Assembly: GCF_004214935.1 (NCBI RefSeq)
Contig: NZ_SFCC01000003.1
Coordinates: forward strand, 434,001-498,000
Origin: Amycolatopsis suaedae
GTDB taxonomy: Bacteria; Actinomycetota; Actinomycetes; Mycobacteriales; Pseudonocardiaceae
DNA length: 64,000 bases
Reading direction: 5' to 3'
In this document: piece after piece, positions 23,448-32,363 of the stretch
Layout: each line of letters opens with the position of its first letter
Position numbering within the stretch: the stretch's first letter is position 1
Made by a program: the position numbers and the translations under genes
The notes under the pieces: generated by a model
What the model saw: only the letters and a program-made list of their open reading frames with translations
The model's database searches: none
What the model was told of the DNA's origin: nothing

Positions 23448-23626
23448 GTTCAGGAGACCCTTCGTCGTCGGAGGGCATGCGGGGTCGGACCCGGACGGCC
23501 GCGAGCGACTCAGGCCGGGTGGGGAGGGGAGAGATTTGTTGTGACCCACACCATAAGCGGAGACGACAGAGAATCGCAAGATCTGTACAGAAGCTTGCAA
23601 AGATGCGACAGTGGTCGGGGTGGTGC

Positions 23627-24034
23627 TCAACCAGGCGATTCGAAGGCGGCGATGATGCCGTCGGCGAGGTCGAGCGCGTTCTCCTTGAACGCACCGACCT
23701 GGATGTTGTACTCCTCTTCCGATCGGGTCATGTGTGTCGAGACCACGAGCGCGGTGTACAGCAGGTGCGCTCGCTGCGCCGGGACCCGGACCTTCGAGGC
23801 CTCCCGCGACTCACGGGCTTCGTAGGCACGCTGTGCCGCCTCGATCGCGTCGGTGAGTTTCGCCCGGTAGCGGTCCACCCGCTCCGCCGGGCTGCCGAGC
23901 AGCAGTTCGACGGTCGCCGGGGTGGACACGCTGGACAACACGTAGGACAGCGCGGAGCTGACCAGCCTGGCGTCGCTGCGCCGGAACTCGATGAACGGGC
24001 CGTCGGCGTCGACGAGCTTGACCGTGCTGGTCAT
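23627..24034 (-). CDS. Small protein of unknown function
   Basis: A 135-residue protein from the ATG at 24034 (GGGAAG just upstream). It is mostly helical and charged, with a conserved-looking core that starts STVKLVDADGPFIEFRRSDA and later LLYTALVVSTHMTRSEEEY. No signal peptide, membrane segment or recognised motif is visible. The frame is open to 24166, but that extension is Arg-rich shadow. It stands alone between the glycoside hydrolase gene and the pentapeptide gene. Confidence 0.6.
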   Translation of the reverse strand: MTSTVKLVDADGPFIEFRRSDARLVSSALSYVLSSVSTPATVELLLGSPAERVDRYRAKLTDAIEAAQRAYEARESREASKVRVPAQRAHLLYTALVVSTHMTRSEEEYNIQVGAFKENALDLADGIIAAFESPG

Positions 24035-24177
24035 GCTTCCCGGTACCTGCCTTCCTGGATGTGCTCGTTGAAACTCGTCTCGCTGACTCGGTAGCCGTGG
24101 ATCATGCCCATGGCGTTTGTCCAGGGTATTCGCACGCCCGGCCGCTCGGGTGGGTCCCTGGCGCACAGGAGGCGTCT

Positions 24178-24338
24178 ATGGCGTCGCCGGAGTCCTGTTA
24201 CTCCAGGTGGCGCTGCATTAGTTCTTTTTTTGGCCGACGCCCACTGAGTGAGACCATTTTCCGATGGGGTATCAAGGAGGGGCGGGACGCCCGGGCGTGG
24301 AATCAGCTGATTCGGCAGCTAGGGAGCCTCGAAAAGTG
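24178..24338 (+). other. Likely true N-terminal coding piece of the pentapeptide protein, in another frame
   Basis: An ATG at 24178 sits 5 bases after a perfect AGGAGG. The frame it opens encodes a polar N-terminus (for example ETIFRWGIKEGRDARAWNQL) and stays open to 24435. At the AAAA run 24332-24335 a shift of -1 would join it smoothly to the pentapeptide frame (LGSLEK then VLSNRTIAI). The frame used downstream has no comparable ribosome site. This suggests a one-base deletion, a sequencing error or frameshifting. Confidence 0.4.
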
Positions 24339-25559
24339 TTGTCCAATCGGACAATTGCAATATGCTCGAGTGTTCTTGTGCTTACTGCTGGTGCGACATG
24401 TTGGTTCCTGCTGTCTATTTACGGTGATGGGGTAGCGGCAAGTAAGGCGAAGCTTGAGAGTATTCGCACCGTAGGGACCATTATCCTGGGAGCTGGCGGG
24501 GCTGTGGCCCTGCTTCTGGCCGCTAGGCGTCAGCAGACTGCAGAGTATGATTTGGCGACCAAGCAGCACGACCTTCTGCTGCGGGAGCAGGCGAACGAAG
24601 ACCTGAGGCATGACGCTGCGGAGCGTCGCATAACTGAACTGTATTTGAAATCGGTTGAACAATTGGGTTCGGAGCATGCCCCGGTGCGTCTCGCCGGGTT
24701 GTACGCTCTTGACCGTTTGGCGCAGGATAATCCATCTCAACGGCAGACTATAGTCAACGTGGTTGCCGCCTATTTGCGCATGCCTTATAGTCTCGCGGTC
24801 GATCAACTTGCAAACGCCGGCAGTGGTGAGTACGGCGAAGAGTATCGCCGGCAGATGCAGGAGCGTGAAGTGAGGCTCACTGCCCAGAGGATCATGACCG
24901 GTCATCTTAGCCCGCAAGTGGATGCGAGTAGGTACTGGGAAGGAATCAATCTGGACTTGAGCGGCGCGTTCTTGATTGACTTTAATCTTGAAAATTGTAA
25001 CGTTGAGAACGCGCGCTTTGTAAATGCCCGGTTCTATGGTGACGTTTTTTTGACGGGAGCGGAATTTGTCGGGGAGACACGCTTCGATGGAGCGCTGTTC
25101 GATGCGTACGCCTGGTTTTCTGAGGCCAACTTCAGTGGGGTAACCAGGTTTGATGGTTCTATTTTCTGCGGGGAAGCTAGATTTGAGAAAACCTCCTTCC
25201 GAGGAGGTACAGTGTTCCGGCAGGCGAGCTTCAGGTCCAACTGCAGGTTCGATGACGCTGTTTTTGCCGGGAGTGCGGTCTTTGGAGGTGCCGTGTTCGC
25301 GCGGAATGCGAATTTCGGTGGAGCCAGTTTCATGGATGACGCGTGGTTGGCGGGTGTAGAATTTTCTCGCGAAGCTTTTTTTGATCGCGTGAAGTTCGCT
25401 GGCGACGCTTGGTTTAGTCAAGCTGTGTTCAGTAGTTACACTGTGTTTGATGATGCAAACTTCGCCGGAGATATCAAGTTCGCAGGTGCGACTTTGGATG
25501 GCATGCCTTACCGGCCGGACCAGCGGGACCCGGACGACATGCTTTCCTTTGGAAGCTAG
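24264..25559 (+). CDS. Membrane-anchored pentapeptide-repeat protein
   Basis: The open frame gives 431 residues; GTG 24336 is a later possible start. Two transmembrane helices (about residues 32-53 and 70-88) are followed by a charged helical linker and a conserved segment (RLAGLYALDRLAQDNP), then from about residue 225 a long array of A(D/N)F/F-x-G-type pentapeptides (for example FVNARFYGDVFLTGAEF). Such arrays form right-handed quadrilateral beta-helices. The gene is much richer in A/T than its neighbours, including T runs, which suggests recent transfer. The 5' end appears frameshifted (see 24178-24338). Role unknown. Confidence 0.8.
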   Translation: MGYQGGAGRPGVESADSAAREPRKVLSNRTIAICSSVLVLTAGATCWFLLSIYGDGVAASKAKLESIRTVGTIILGAGGAVALLLAARRQQTAEYDLATKQHDLLLREQANEDLRHDAAERRITELYLKSVEQLGSEHAPVRLAGLYALDRLAQDNPSQRQTIVNVVAAYLRMPYSLAVDQLANAGSGEYGEEYRRQMQEREVRLTAQRIMTGHLSPQVDASRYWEGINLDLSGAFLIDFNLENCNVENARFVNARFYGDVFLTGAEFVGETRFDGALFDAYAWFSEANFSGVTRFDGSIFCGEARFEKTSFRGGTVFRQASFRSNCRFDDAVFAGSAVFGGAVFARNANFGGASFMDDAWLAGVEFSREAFFDRVKFAGDAWFSQAVFSSYTVFDDANFAGDIKFAGATLDGMPYRPDQRDPDDMLSFGS

Positions 25560-25584
25560 CCCTTGACATCCGGGCCGCTGGTTT

Positions 25585-26127
25585 CTAGTCGAGCAGCAGG
25601 GCGTCGAGGTCCACGGTCAGCTCGGCCGGCTCGGTGGTGGTGTATCGACCGGTGGCCGACGGGCTCTCCTGATAGCCGAACGGCTCGGCCAGGTGGAAGG
25701 CCGTCAGGCTCGGCCGGTCATCCAGGTCGACGAGCCAGTAGTTGGGGATCTGGGCGTCCGCGTACTCGGAGGGCTTGGTGACCCTGTCGGTGCGGCGGGA
25801 GCCGGGAGACATGATCTCGACAGCCAGTAGCACGGAAGCCGCCCGCAGCAGGCCGCCGTCACGTGCTGCCGTGCGCGGCACGACGAGGACGTCCGGGACC
25901 CGGATCGTCGGCGGCTCGCCCAGCTCCAGGTCGACGTCCAGCTCGGTCAGAGCGATCAAGTCTCTCGGCAGCTGCGTGCGCAGTTGGAGGGCCAACTCGA
26001 GTTCCGCGTACTGGTGACCCAACGGTGGACGCGGGGCCGTGATGAGCACGCCCTCCTGGAGTTCCAGGCGTGCCGACCGGTCCTCGGGTAGCTCCAGGAA
26101 CTCCAGCGACGTCAGCAGGCTGACCAC
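25585..26127 (-). CDS. Uma2 family (DUF820) endonuclease-like protein
   Basis: A 180-residue protein with the PD-(D/E)xK fold of the Uma2 family. The core motif is TIRVPDVLVVPR, followed by LLAVEIMSPGSRRTDRVTKPSEYADAQIPNYWLVD, in which the Asp, the Glu and the Lys of the active site can be identified. The family is widespread in actinomycetes and cyanobacteria in many copies; its biological role is not established. It is preceded by the DUF2631 gene on the same strand, 12 bases away. Confidence 0.9.
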   Translation of the reverse strand: MVSLLTSLEFLELPEDRSARLELQEGVLITAPRPPLGHQYAELELALQLRTQLPRDLIALTELDVDLELGEPPTIRVPDVLVVPRTAARDGGLLRAASVLLAVEIMSPGSRRTDRVTKPSEYADAQIPNYWLVDLDDRPSLTAFHLAEPFGYQESPSATGRYTTTEPAELTVDLDALLLD

Positions 26128-26139
26128 CGGCGGTGAAGG

Positions 26140-26394
26140 CTACTTCCGCCAGGCGGTGCGGCGCTTGCGGATGTCGAGCACCAGCAGCAGCACGAGGGTG
26201 GCGGCGATGCCCACCAGCCAGATGTCCTCCATGGCGTTGCGGTGGTTGCCGATCAGCATGATCAGCATCGCCGCCGCGGTGAACCAGCCCGCGGCCCGGG
26301 TGGCCTTCGGGAAGGTGCCGTGCCAGCCCCACTCGGCCGACGGCTCGTCACGGGGGTCGACCCGAGGTCGCTTCTCGACCGCCTTGCTCGCCAC
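26140..26394 (-). CDS. DUF2631 membrane protein
   Basis: An 84-residue protein with a charged N-terminus ([15 protein letters not shown]) and two transmembrane helices (about residues 33-50 and 57-75) ending in a basic tail. This is the actinobacterial DUF2631 family, which typically lies beside dxr. The GTG at 26394 is supported by GAGGAG five bases upstream. It is divergent from dxr. Confidence 0.88.
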   Translation of the reverse strand: MASKAVEKRPRVDPRDEPSAEWGWHGTFPKATRAAGWFTAAAMLIMLIGNHRNAMEDIWLVGIAATLVLLLVLDIRKRRTAWRK

Positions 26395-26480
26395 GTTCAC
26401 TCCTCGCGGTTCGTCGTGCGGGCCCGATGATCCCACACCGTCACCCGGCCGTCCCATGGTGCCGGGCACAATGGGCCCCG

Positions 26481-27686
26481 ATGACTACCTCACGCAGTGT
26501 GCTCGTGCTCGGCTCCACCGGGTCGATCGGCACCCAGGCCCTCGACGTCGCCGAACGTAATCCGGACCTGTTCCGGGTCGCCGGCATCGCCGCGGGCGGG
26601 TCGGACCCGGCGGCGCTGGCCGCCCAGGCACTGGCCACGGGCGCCGAGGCCGTCGCCATCGTGCGGGCCACGGCCGCCGAGGACCTGCAGCTCGCGTTGT
26701 ACGCCGAGGCCCAGCGCCGGGGCTACGCCAGCGGCGAGTTCCGGCTGCCCAGGGTGTTCGCCGGGCCGGACGCCGTGCTGGAACTCATCGACGCCGTCCC
26801 GGCCGACGTCGTGCTCAACGCGCTGCCCGGCTCGGAGGGACTGCCCGCCACACTGCGTGCGCTGGCCACCGGCGCCAGCCTGGCGCTGGCCAACAAGGAG
26901 TCGCTGATCGCGGGCGGGCCGCTGGTGCTCGCCGCCGCCAAACCCGGGCAGATCATCCCGGTCGACTCCGAGCACTCGGCGCTCGCGCAGGCACTGCGTG
27001 CCGGGCGCGCCGAGGAGGTCGACCGGCTGGTGCTCACCGCGTCCGGCGGCCCGTTCCGCGGGCGGTCCCGGGCCGAGCTGGCCGGGGTCACCGTCGAGGA
27101 GGCCCTTGCCCACCCCACCTGGGCGATGGGCCCGCTGGTCACGATCAACTCGGCCACGCTGGTCAACAAGGGACTCGAGCTGATCGAGGCCATGCTCCTG
27201 TTCGACATGCCGGCCGACCGGGTCGACGTCGTGGTGCACCCGCAGTCGATCATCCACTCGATGGTCACCTTCACCGACGGCTCGACCATCGCCCAGGCCA
27301 GCCCGCCGGACATGCGCCTGCCGATCGCGCTCGCGCTGAACTGGCCGGACCGGGTGCCCGGAGCGGCGGCTGCCTGCGACTTCGGGTCGCCGGCGTCGTG
27401 GACGTTCGAACCGGTCGACGACGAGGCGTTCCCCGCCGTCGAGCTGGCCCGCCACGCCGGTGCGACCGGGGGCTGCATCCCGGCCGTCTACAACGCGGCC
27501 AACGAGGAGATGGTCGGGGCGTTCCGGGCGCAGAACGCCAGCTTCACCTCCATCGTGGACACTGTTGCCGAGGTGGTGGAGTCCGCCGACGAGTGGCGGC
27601 GTGCGCCGCGTGACGTCGACGACGTGCTCGAAGCGGACCGCTGGGCACGTGCCCGCGCCGCCGAGCTCGGGTCGGGAAGGAAGTAG
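26481..27686 (+). CDS. dxr: 1-deoxy-D-xylulose-5-phosphate reductoisomerase
   Basis: The second enzyme of the MEP isoprenoid pathway; it converts DXP to 2-C-methylerythritol 4-phosphate with NADPH. At 401 residues it has full length. The NADPH-binding loop [13 protein letters not shown] is at the N-terminus; NKESLIAGG, the substrate and metal motif VDSEHSAL (Asp, Glu) and the flexible-loop region [17 protein letters not shown] with NKGLELIEA are all present. The ATG at 26481 gives the standard start. It lies 6 bases upstream of the M50 protease gene and upstream of ispG, another enzyme of the same pathway. Confidence 0.97.
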   Translation: MTTSRSVLVLGSTGSIGTQALDVAERNPDLFRVAGIAAGGSDPAALAAQALATGAEAVAIVRATAAEDLQLALYAEAQRRGYASGEFRLPRVFAGPDAVLELIDAVPADVVLNALPGSEGLPATLRALATGASLALANKESLIAGGPLVLAAAKPGQIIPVDSEHSALAQALRAGRAEEVDRLVLTASGGPFRGRSRAELAGVTVEEALAHPTWAMGPLVTINSATLVNKGLELIEAMLLFDMPADRVDVVVHPQSIIHSMVTFTDGSTIAQASPPDMRLPIALALNWPDRVPGAAAACDFGSPASWTFEPVDDEAFPAVELARHAGATGGCIPAVYNAANEEMVGAFRAQNASFTSIVDTVAEVVESADEWRRAPRDVDDVLEADRWARARAAELGSGRK

Positions 27687-27692
27687 TAGCGG

Positions 27693-28922
27693 GTGCTCTC
27701 CTACATCATCGGCGTGGTGCTGTTCGTGATCGGCGCCTGCCTGTCGGTCGCCGTGCACGAGGCCGGGCACATGCTCACCGCCAAGGCCTTCGGCATGAAG
27801 GTGCGGCGGTTCTTCGTCGGCTTCGGCCCGAAGATCTTCTCCTTCCGCCGCGGTGAGACCGAGTACGGCCTCAAGGCCATCCCGCTCGGCGGCTTCTGCG
27901 ACATCGCCGGCATGACCGCGCTCGACGAGGTCACCGAGGACGAGAAGCCGCGCGCGATGTACCGCTTCGCCGCGTGGAAGCGGACTGTCGTCATGGTCGC
28001 CGGTATCGCGCTCAACTTCGTCCTCGGCTTCGTCATCCTCTACCTGATGGCCATCACCATGGGCCTGCCCAACCTGGCCGCCGCCCAGGAGGAACCCAAG
28101 CCGAACATCGCCTCGGTGTCGGCCTGCGTCCGCGACGCACGCACGATCGAGGAGAACAACAACCCGGTCTGCCGGCCCGGGGACCCCGCTCCGGCCCGCG
28201 ACGCCGGGATGCTGCCGGGCGACCTGGTCACCTCGGTCGGCGGCACGCCGACCCCCACCTGGACGGACATGCTGGCCGCGGTGCAGAAGGCCGAGGGCCC
28301 CACGCCCGTGCAGGTCCTGCGCAACGGTCAGCCGGTCGACCTGACGATCAACGTCCCGCGGGTCCTGCGGCCGGACGGCAACGGCGGGACGAAGCAGGTC
28401 GGCGCGATCGGCGCGGCCAGGGTGATGGCGCCGCGGATGCTGGACTACGGCCCGGTCGCCGCGATCGGCGGGACGGTCTCGTTCACCGGCGAGATGTTCA
28501 GCCAGACCGTGCAGAAGCTCATCGAGTTCCCGCAGCGCATCCCGGCCGTGGTCGAGTCGATCTTCGGCGGGGAGCGGGACCCGGAGACGCCGGTGTCGAT
28601 CGTCGGCGCCAGCCGCATCGGCGGCGAGGCCGTCGAGGCCGGGCTCTGGGAGGTGTTCGTTCTCCTGCTGGCCAGCCTGAACTTCTTCCTCGGCGTGTTC
28701 AACCTGCTGCCGCTGCTGCCGATGGACGGCGGGCACATCGCGGTGGTCTGGTACGAGAAGATCCGCAACAGCATCCGCAAGGCGCGGGGCAAGGGGATCG
28801 GCGCGCCGGTCGACTACACGAAGTTGTCATCGGTCACGATGGTGATCGTGTTCATCGGCGCGGCCGTGGTCCTGCTCACCGTGACCGCGGACATCGTCAA
28901 CCCGATTCGCCTGCTCCCGTAG
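27693..28922 (+). CDS. rip: M50 site-2 metalloprotease (RseP/Rip1-like)
   Basis: A 409-residue intramembrane zinc protease. The active-site motif HEAGH is at residues 22-26 in the first transmembrane helix; a PDZ domain occupies about residues 150-270 (AGMLPGDLVTSVGG); the second zinc ligand motif NLLPLLPMDGGH lies in a C-terminal membrane helix, and a last helix closes the protein. In mycobacteria the homologue Rip1 cleaves anti-sigma factors and cell-envelope targets. It starts at a GTG 6 bases after dxr, so they form an operon. Confidence 0.95.
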   Translation: MLSYIIGVVLFVIGACLSVAVHEAGHMLTAKAFGMKVRRFFVGFGPKIFSFRRGETEYGLKAIPLGGFCDIAGMTALDEVTEDEKPRAMYRFAAWKRTVVMVAGIALNFVLGFVILYLMAITMGLPNLAAAQEEPKPNIASVSACVRDARTIEENNNPVCRPGDPAPARDAGMLPGDLVTSVGGTPTPTWTDMLAAVQKAEGPTPVQVLRNGQPVDLTINVPRVLRPDGNGGTKQVGAIGAARVMAPRMLDYGPVAAIGGTVSFTGEMFSQTVQKLIEFPQRIPAVVESIFGGERDPETPVSIVGASRIGGEAVEAGLWEVFVLLLASLNFFLGVFNLLPLLPMDGGHIAVVWYEKIRNSIRKARGKGIGAPVDYTKLSSVTMVIVFIGAAVVLLTVTADIVNPIRLLP

Positions 28923-28946
28923 CCGTTTCCGCAGGTCAAGGCTGAT

Positions 28947-28973
28947 CCGGGCGGTGAAAGTGCCGCCGCCCGG
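28947..28973 (+). terminator. Possible hairpin terminator after the M50 protease gene
   Basis: CCGGGCGG (28947-28954) and CCGCCCGG (28966-28973) form an 8-bp perfect stem with an 11-base loop, 24 bases after the stop. It may separate dxr-rip from ispG or only attenuate transcription. Confidence 0.4.
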
Positions 28974-29035
28974 GCAGGTCGGGCGCGCCGGTATCGTGGG
29001 TATCGCCGTACTAGTACTCGCTCGCAGAGGAACCG

Positions 29036-30187
29036 ATGAACGTCGCGCTGGGTATGCCCGCTCTGCCGCCCCCCGTCCTGTCCGAGCGTCGTAAGACCCG
29101 CCAGCTGCAGGTGGGTCCCGTCGGTGTCGGCAGCGACCACCCCATCTCGGTGCAGTCGATGACCACCACGCTGACCGCCGACGTCAACGCCACCCTGCAG
29201 CAGATCGCCGAGCTGACCGCGGCGGGCTGTGACATCGTCCGCGTCGCCTGCCCGAGCGCCGACGACGCCGAGGCGCTGCCTGCCATCGCGAAGAAGTCGC
29301 AGATCCCGGTCATCGCCGACATCCACTTCCAGCCCAAGTACGTTTTCGCCGCCATCGAGGCGGGCTGCGCCGCCGTGCGCGTCAACCCGGGCAACATCCG
29401 CAAGTTCGACGACCAGGTGGCCGAGATCGCCAAGGCCGCCAAGGACCACGGCACGCCGATCCGCATCGGCGTCAACGCCGGGTCGCTGGACAAGCGGATC
29501 ATGGACAAGTACGGCAAGGCCACCCCGGAGGCGCTGGCCGAGTCGGCGCTGTGGGAGGCGAGCCTGTTCGCCGAGCACGACTTCCACGACCTGAAGATCT
29601 CGGTCAAGCACAACGACCCGGTCGTCATGGTGCGTGCTTACGAGATCCTGGCCGAGCAGTGCGACTACCCGCTGCACCTCGGCGTCACCGAGGCCGGTCC
29701 GGCGTTCCAGGGCACCATCAAGTCGGCCGTCGCCTTCGGCGCGCTGCTGCGGCAGGGCATCGGCGACACCATCCGCGTGTCGCTGTCCGCGCCGCCGGTG
29801 GAGGAGGTCAAGGTCGGCACCCAGATCCTGCAGTCGCTGAACCTGCGCCCGCGCAAGCTGGAGATCGTGTCCTGCCCGTCCTGCGGCCGTGCCCAGGTCG
29901 ACGTCTACAAGCTGGCCGACGAGGTCACCGCGGGCCTGGAGGGCATGGAGGTGCCGCTTCGGGTCGCCGTGATGGGCTGCGTCGTCAACGGTCCCGGCGA
30001 GGCCAGGGAGGCCGACCTCGGGGTGGCGTCGGGTAACGGCAAGGGCCAGATCTTCGTCAAGGGCGAGGTCATCAAGACCGTGCCGGAGGCGCAGATCGTC
30101 GAGACGCTGATCGAGGAGGCCATGCGCATCGCCGAGGAGAGCGGCGAGGCCATCGGCGAGGGGCAGCCGAGCGTCACGGTCGGCTGA
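29036..30187 (+). CDS. ispG: 4-hydroxy-3-methylbut-2-en-1-yl diphosphate synthase
   Basis: The 4Fe-4S enzyme that converts methylerythritol cyclodiphosphate to HMBPP in the MEP pathway. The 383 residues show the TIM-barrel start ([14 protein letters not shown]) and the cluster ligands C280 and C283 (SCPSCGR) and C315 ([11 protein letters not shown]), with the following Glu as fourth ligand. The ATG at 29036 follows AGAGGAACC. A palindromic GTACTAGTAC lies just upstream. The neighbourhood dxr-rip-ispG is the standard actinobacterial order. Confidence 0.97.
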   Translation: MNVALGMPALPPPVLSERRKTRQLQVGPVGVGSDHPISVQSMTTTLTADVNATLQQIAELTAAGCDIVRVACPSADDAEALPAIAKKSQIPVIADIHFQPKYVFAAIEAGCAAVRVNPGNIRKFDDQVAEIAKAAKDHGTPIRIGVNAGSLDKRIMDKYGKATPEALAESALWEASLFAEHDFHDLKISVKHNDPVVMVRAYEILAEQCDYPLHLGVTEAGPAFQGTIKSAVAFGALLRQGIGDTIRVSLSAPPVEEVKVGTQILQSLNLRPRKLEIVSCPSCGRAQVDVYKLADEVTAGLEGMEVPLRVAVMGCVVNGPGEAREADLGVASGNGKGQIFVKGEVIKTVPEAQIVETLIEEAMRIAEESGEAIGEGQPSVTVG

Positions 30188-30192
30188 CGGAT

Positions 30193-31029
30193 GTGAGCGA
30201 CTGGGCCGCCAGGCCACCGCACCCGGGGCTACGGCACCTGGTGCGCCGCTACATCGGGTACACCCAGCACGACGTGACCCTGCCGGTCCACCGTGGCCTG
30301 CCCTCGCGCAACGTCACGCTGATCGTCAGCCTGGCCGAGCCCGTCCACTTCGTCGGGGGCGTCGGCGCCGAGCGGGGGCCGGTCAGCCTGCAGACCGTGG
30401 TGGGCGGCCTGCATCTCGGTCCGGTGCTGATCCAGCAGGACCGCTACCAGTGCGGCGTCCACATCGAACTCAACCCGCTCGGGCTGCGGGCGCTGCTCGG
30501 GGTTTCCGCGACCGAGCTGGCCTCGTCGGTCGTCGACGTGGCGGACCTGCCGGTGCCGTGGGCACGGCGGCTGGCCGACCGGCTGGCCGGCCAGCCCGGC
30601 TGGCCCGAGCGGTTCGCCGTGCTGGACGAGGAGTTCGCCGCGGCGATCGGTCCGGTCACCCTCGCCACCGAGGTCCAGTGGGCGTGGCGGTCGCTGATCT
30701 CCCGGCACGGCGGCAGGCCGGTCGCCGAGCTCGCCAGGGAGATCGGCTGGAGCAGGCGGCACTTCAGCGAGCGCTTCGCCAGGGAGGTCGGGGTGCCGCC
30801 GAAGCAGGCCGCGCGGCTGATGCGGTTCGAGCGCTCCAGTGCGCTGCTGCGGGCGGGCGGGTACCGCAACCTGGCCGAGCTCGCGGTCCGCAGCGGCTAC
30901 TACGACCAGGCACATCTGACCAACGAATGGCGGGAGCTGGCCGGCTGCACACCGTCGGCGTGGATCCGCGAGGAGCTCCCGTTTCTCCAAGACCTGCCGG
31001 AGGAGGCCACCGCAGAATCGGGGGCATGA
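30193..31029 (+). CDS. AraC family transcriptional regulator
   Basis: A 278-residue regulator with an N-terminal ligand-binding-like region (about 1-160) and a C-terminal AraC HTH pair (about 165-265), including VAELAREIGWSRRHFSERFAREVG and then NLAELAVRSGYYDQAHLTNEWRELAG. It starts with a GTG 6 bases after ispG. Its stop overlaps the ATG of the next VOC gene (ATGA), so the regulator and VOC protein form a coupled pair, perhaps a small detoxification unit; the inducer is unknown. Confidence 0.9.
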   Translation: MSDWAARPPHPGLRHLVRRYIGYTQHDVTLPVHRGLPSRNVTLIVSLAEPVHFVGGVGAERGPVSLQTVVGGLHLGPVLIQQDRYQCGVHIELNPLGLRALLGVSATELASSVVDVADLPVPWARRLADRLAGQPGWPERFAVLDEEFAAAIGPVTLATEVQWAWRSLISRHGGRPVAELAREIGWSRRHFSERFAREVGVPPKQAARLMRFERSSALLRAGGYRNLAELAVRSGYYDQAHLTNEWRELAGCTPSAWIREELPFLQDLPEEATAESGA

Positions 31030-31421
31030 GCGAGACAACGACCCCGGGCGTGTGGCCCTGCCTTTCCTACACCGACACTGATGCCGCCAGGGCGTTCCTG
31101 ACCGGCGTGCTCGGATTCACCGAGACGCTCGTCGTCCCGTCCGAGGACGGCTCCGCCATCGTGCACGCCGAGATGCGCAGGCCGGAGGGCGGCGGGATCA
31201 TGTTCGGCTCCGCGATGTCGGCGAGCGACCTGCCCGCTCCCGCCGGTATCCAGTGGCTGTTCGTGGAGACCGCCGACCCGGACGCCGTGCACCGGCGTGC
31301 CGTCGAGGCGGGCGCGAAGGTGCTGCGTGAGCCGTACGACACCGACTACGGCGCCCGGAACGTGTCGCTGGCCGATCCGGAGGGCAACGTCTGGACCGTC
31401 GGCACCTACCAGGGCTCCTGA
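31026..31421 (+). CDS. VOC family protein
   Basis: A single-domain VOC protein of 131 residues (CLSYTDTDAARAFLTGVLGF at the N-terminus; NVSLADPEGNVWTVGTYQG at the C-terminus). Metal-ligand-like His and Glu residues are present, for example in AIVHAEMRRPEGGG. It is translationally coupled to the AraC regulator by a 4-base overlap. Pairing of AraC and VOC genes is common in actinomycetes, where it suggests a response to a small electrophile or antibiotic; not proven. Confidence 0.85.
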   Translation: MSETTTPGVWPCLSYTDTDAARAFLTGVLGFTETLVVPSEDGSAIVHAEMRRPEGGGIMFGSAMSASDLPAPAGIQWLFVETADPDAVHRRAVEAGAKVLREPYDTDYGARNVSLADPEGNVWTVGTYQGS

Positions 31422-31459
31422 GCTACCCGCGAACGGCGGTTATCTGGCACGCTTGTCAT

Positions 31460-32314
31460 GTGTTGCGGCTTGCTGGAGCGCGGCTGCTCGACGATCGGGA
31501 CTACCCGGCCGTCCGTACGCTGCTGGCCACCGACCCGGTGGCCAGTTGCATGGTCAGCGCGAGGATCGAGGCCGCCGGGCTGGATCCGTGGCGGCTCGGT
31601 GGCGAACTGTGGGCTGCCGACGCCCGCCCGGCCCGGTCCGGCCGGATCAGCGGGCTGTGCTTCTCCGGGCCCAACCTGATCCCGCTGCGGGGCAACGCCG
31701 GTGCCTGGCGGTCCTTCGCCGACCGGGCCCTGCGGCGCCAGCGGGCGTGTTCGTCGCTGGTGGGCCCCGCCGATCAGGTGCTCGGCCTGTGGGACGAGCT
31801 GGAGAGCGAGTGGGGGCCGGCCCGGGAGGTCCGCCCGGACCAGCCGCTGATGGCCATGGACCGGATGCCCGAGCGGCCCGCAGACCCGCTGGTCCGCCCC
31901 GTCCGGCCACACGAGCTGGACCGCTACCTGCCCGCCGCCGTGGCGATGTTCATCGAGGAAGTGGGGATCGACCCGCGGGCGGGTGACGGCGGGACCAGTT
32001 ACCGGGCCCGCGTCGCCGAGCTGATCGCCGGCGGCAGGGCGTTCGCCCGGTTCGAGGCCGGTGAGGTGGTGTTCAAGGCCGAGATCGGCGCCATGTCGGC
32101 TGGCGTCGGCCAGATCCAGGGCGTCTGGGTGCGGCCGGACCGGCGTGGCCAGGGCCTCGGCGCGGCCGGCACCGCCGCCGTCGTCGCGCGCCTGGTGCGC
32201 GACATGGACCGCACCGCGAGCCTGTACGTCAACTCCTACAACGCCCCGGCCCTCGCCGCCTATCGCCGGATCGGGTTCCGTCAGGTCGGCTGCTACGCCA
32301 CCGTCCTGTTCTGA
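31460..32314 (+). CDS. GNAT acetyltransferase with N-terminal DUF4081
   Basis: A 284-residue protein. The N-terminal half (LLATDPVASCMVSARIEAAG, then SGLCFSGPNLIPLRG) is the DUF4081 domain, and the C-terminal half is a GNAT domain with the acetyl-CoA loop VWVRPDRRGQGLGAAGTAA and the final strand segment NAPALAAYRRIGFRQVG. This gene is typically found between ispG and map in actinobacteria. It starts at a GTG; the substrate is unknown. Confidence 0.9.
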   Translation: MLRLAGARLLDDRDYPAVRTLLATDPVASCMVSARIEAAGLDPWRLGGELWAADARPARSGRISGLCFSGPNLIPLRGNAGAWRSFADRALRRQRACSSLVGPADQVLGLWDELESEWGPAREVRPDQPLMAMDRMPERPADPLVRPVRPHELDRYLPAAVAMFIEEVGIDPRAGDGGTSYRARVAELIAGGRAFARFEAGEVVFKAEIGAMSAGVGQIQGVWVRPDRRGQGLGAAGTAAVVARLVRDMDRTASLYVNSYNAPALAAYRRIGFRQVGCYATVLF

Positions 32315-32363
32315 CGGCGTTTCGCAGCCGGGAGCCGCGGCGCCGAGGCTGGATACTGCGGCT

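Noticed and set aside
20763..23825. 1020-codon plus-strand open frame
   Set aside because: It is antisense to the GH87-like gene, which has a signal peptide and recognisable domains. The plus frame encodes an Arg/Val/Gly/Asp-rich sequence without domains, as expected for the shadow frame of a GC-rich gene.
4169..26127. Prophage or integrative element
   Set aside because: No integrase, excisionase, relaxase, structural phage gene, tRNA target or att-like direct repeat could be seen.
26490..28736. 748-codon minus-strand open frame
   Set aside because: It lies antisense to dxr and the M50 protease gene and shows only Arg/His/Asp-rich shadow composition.
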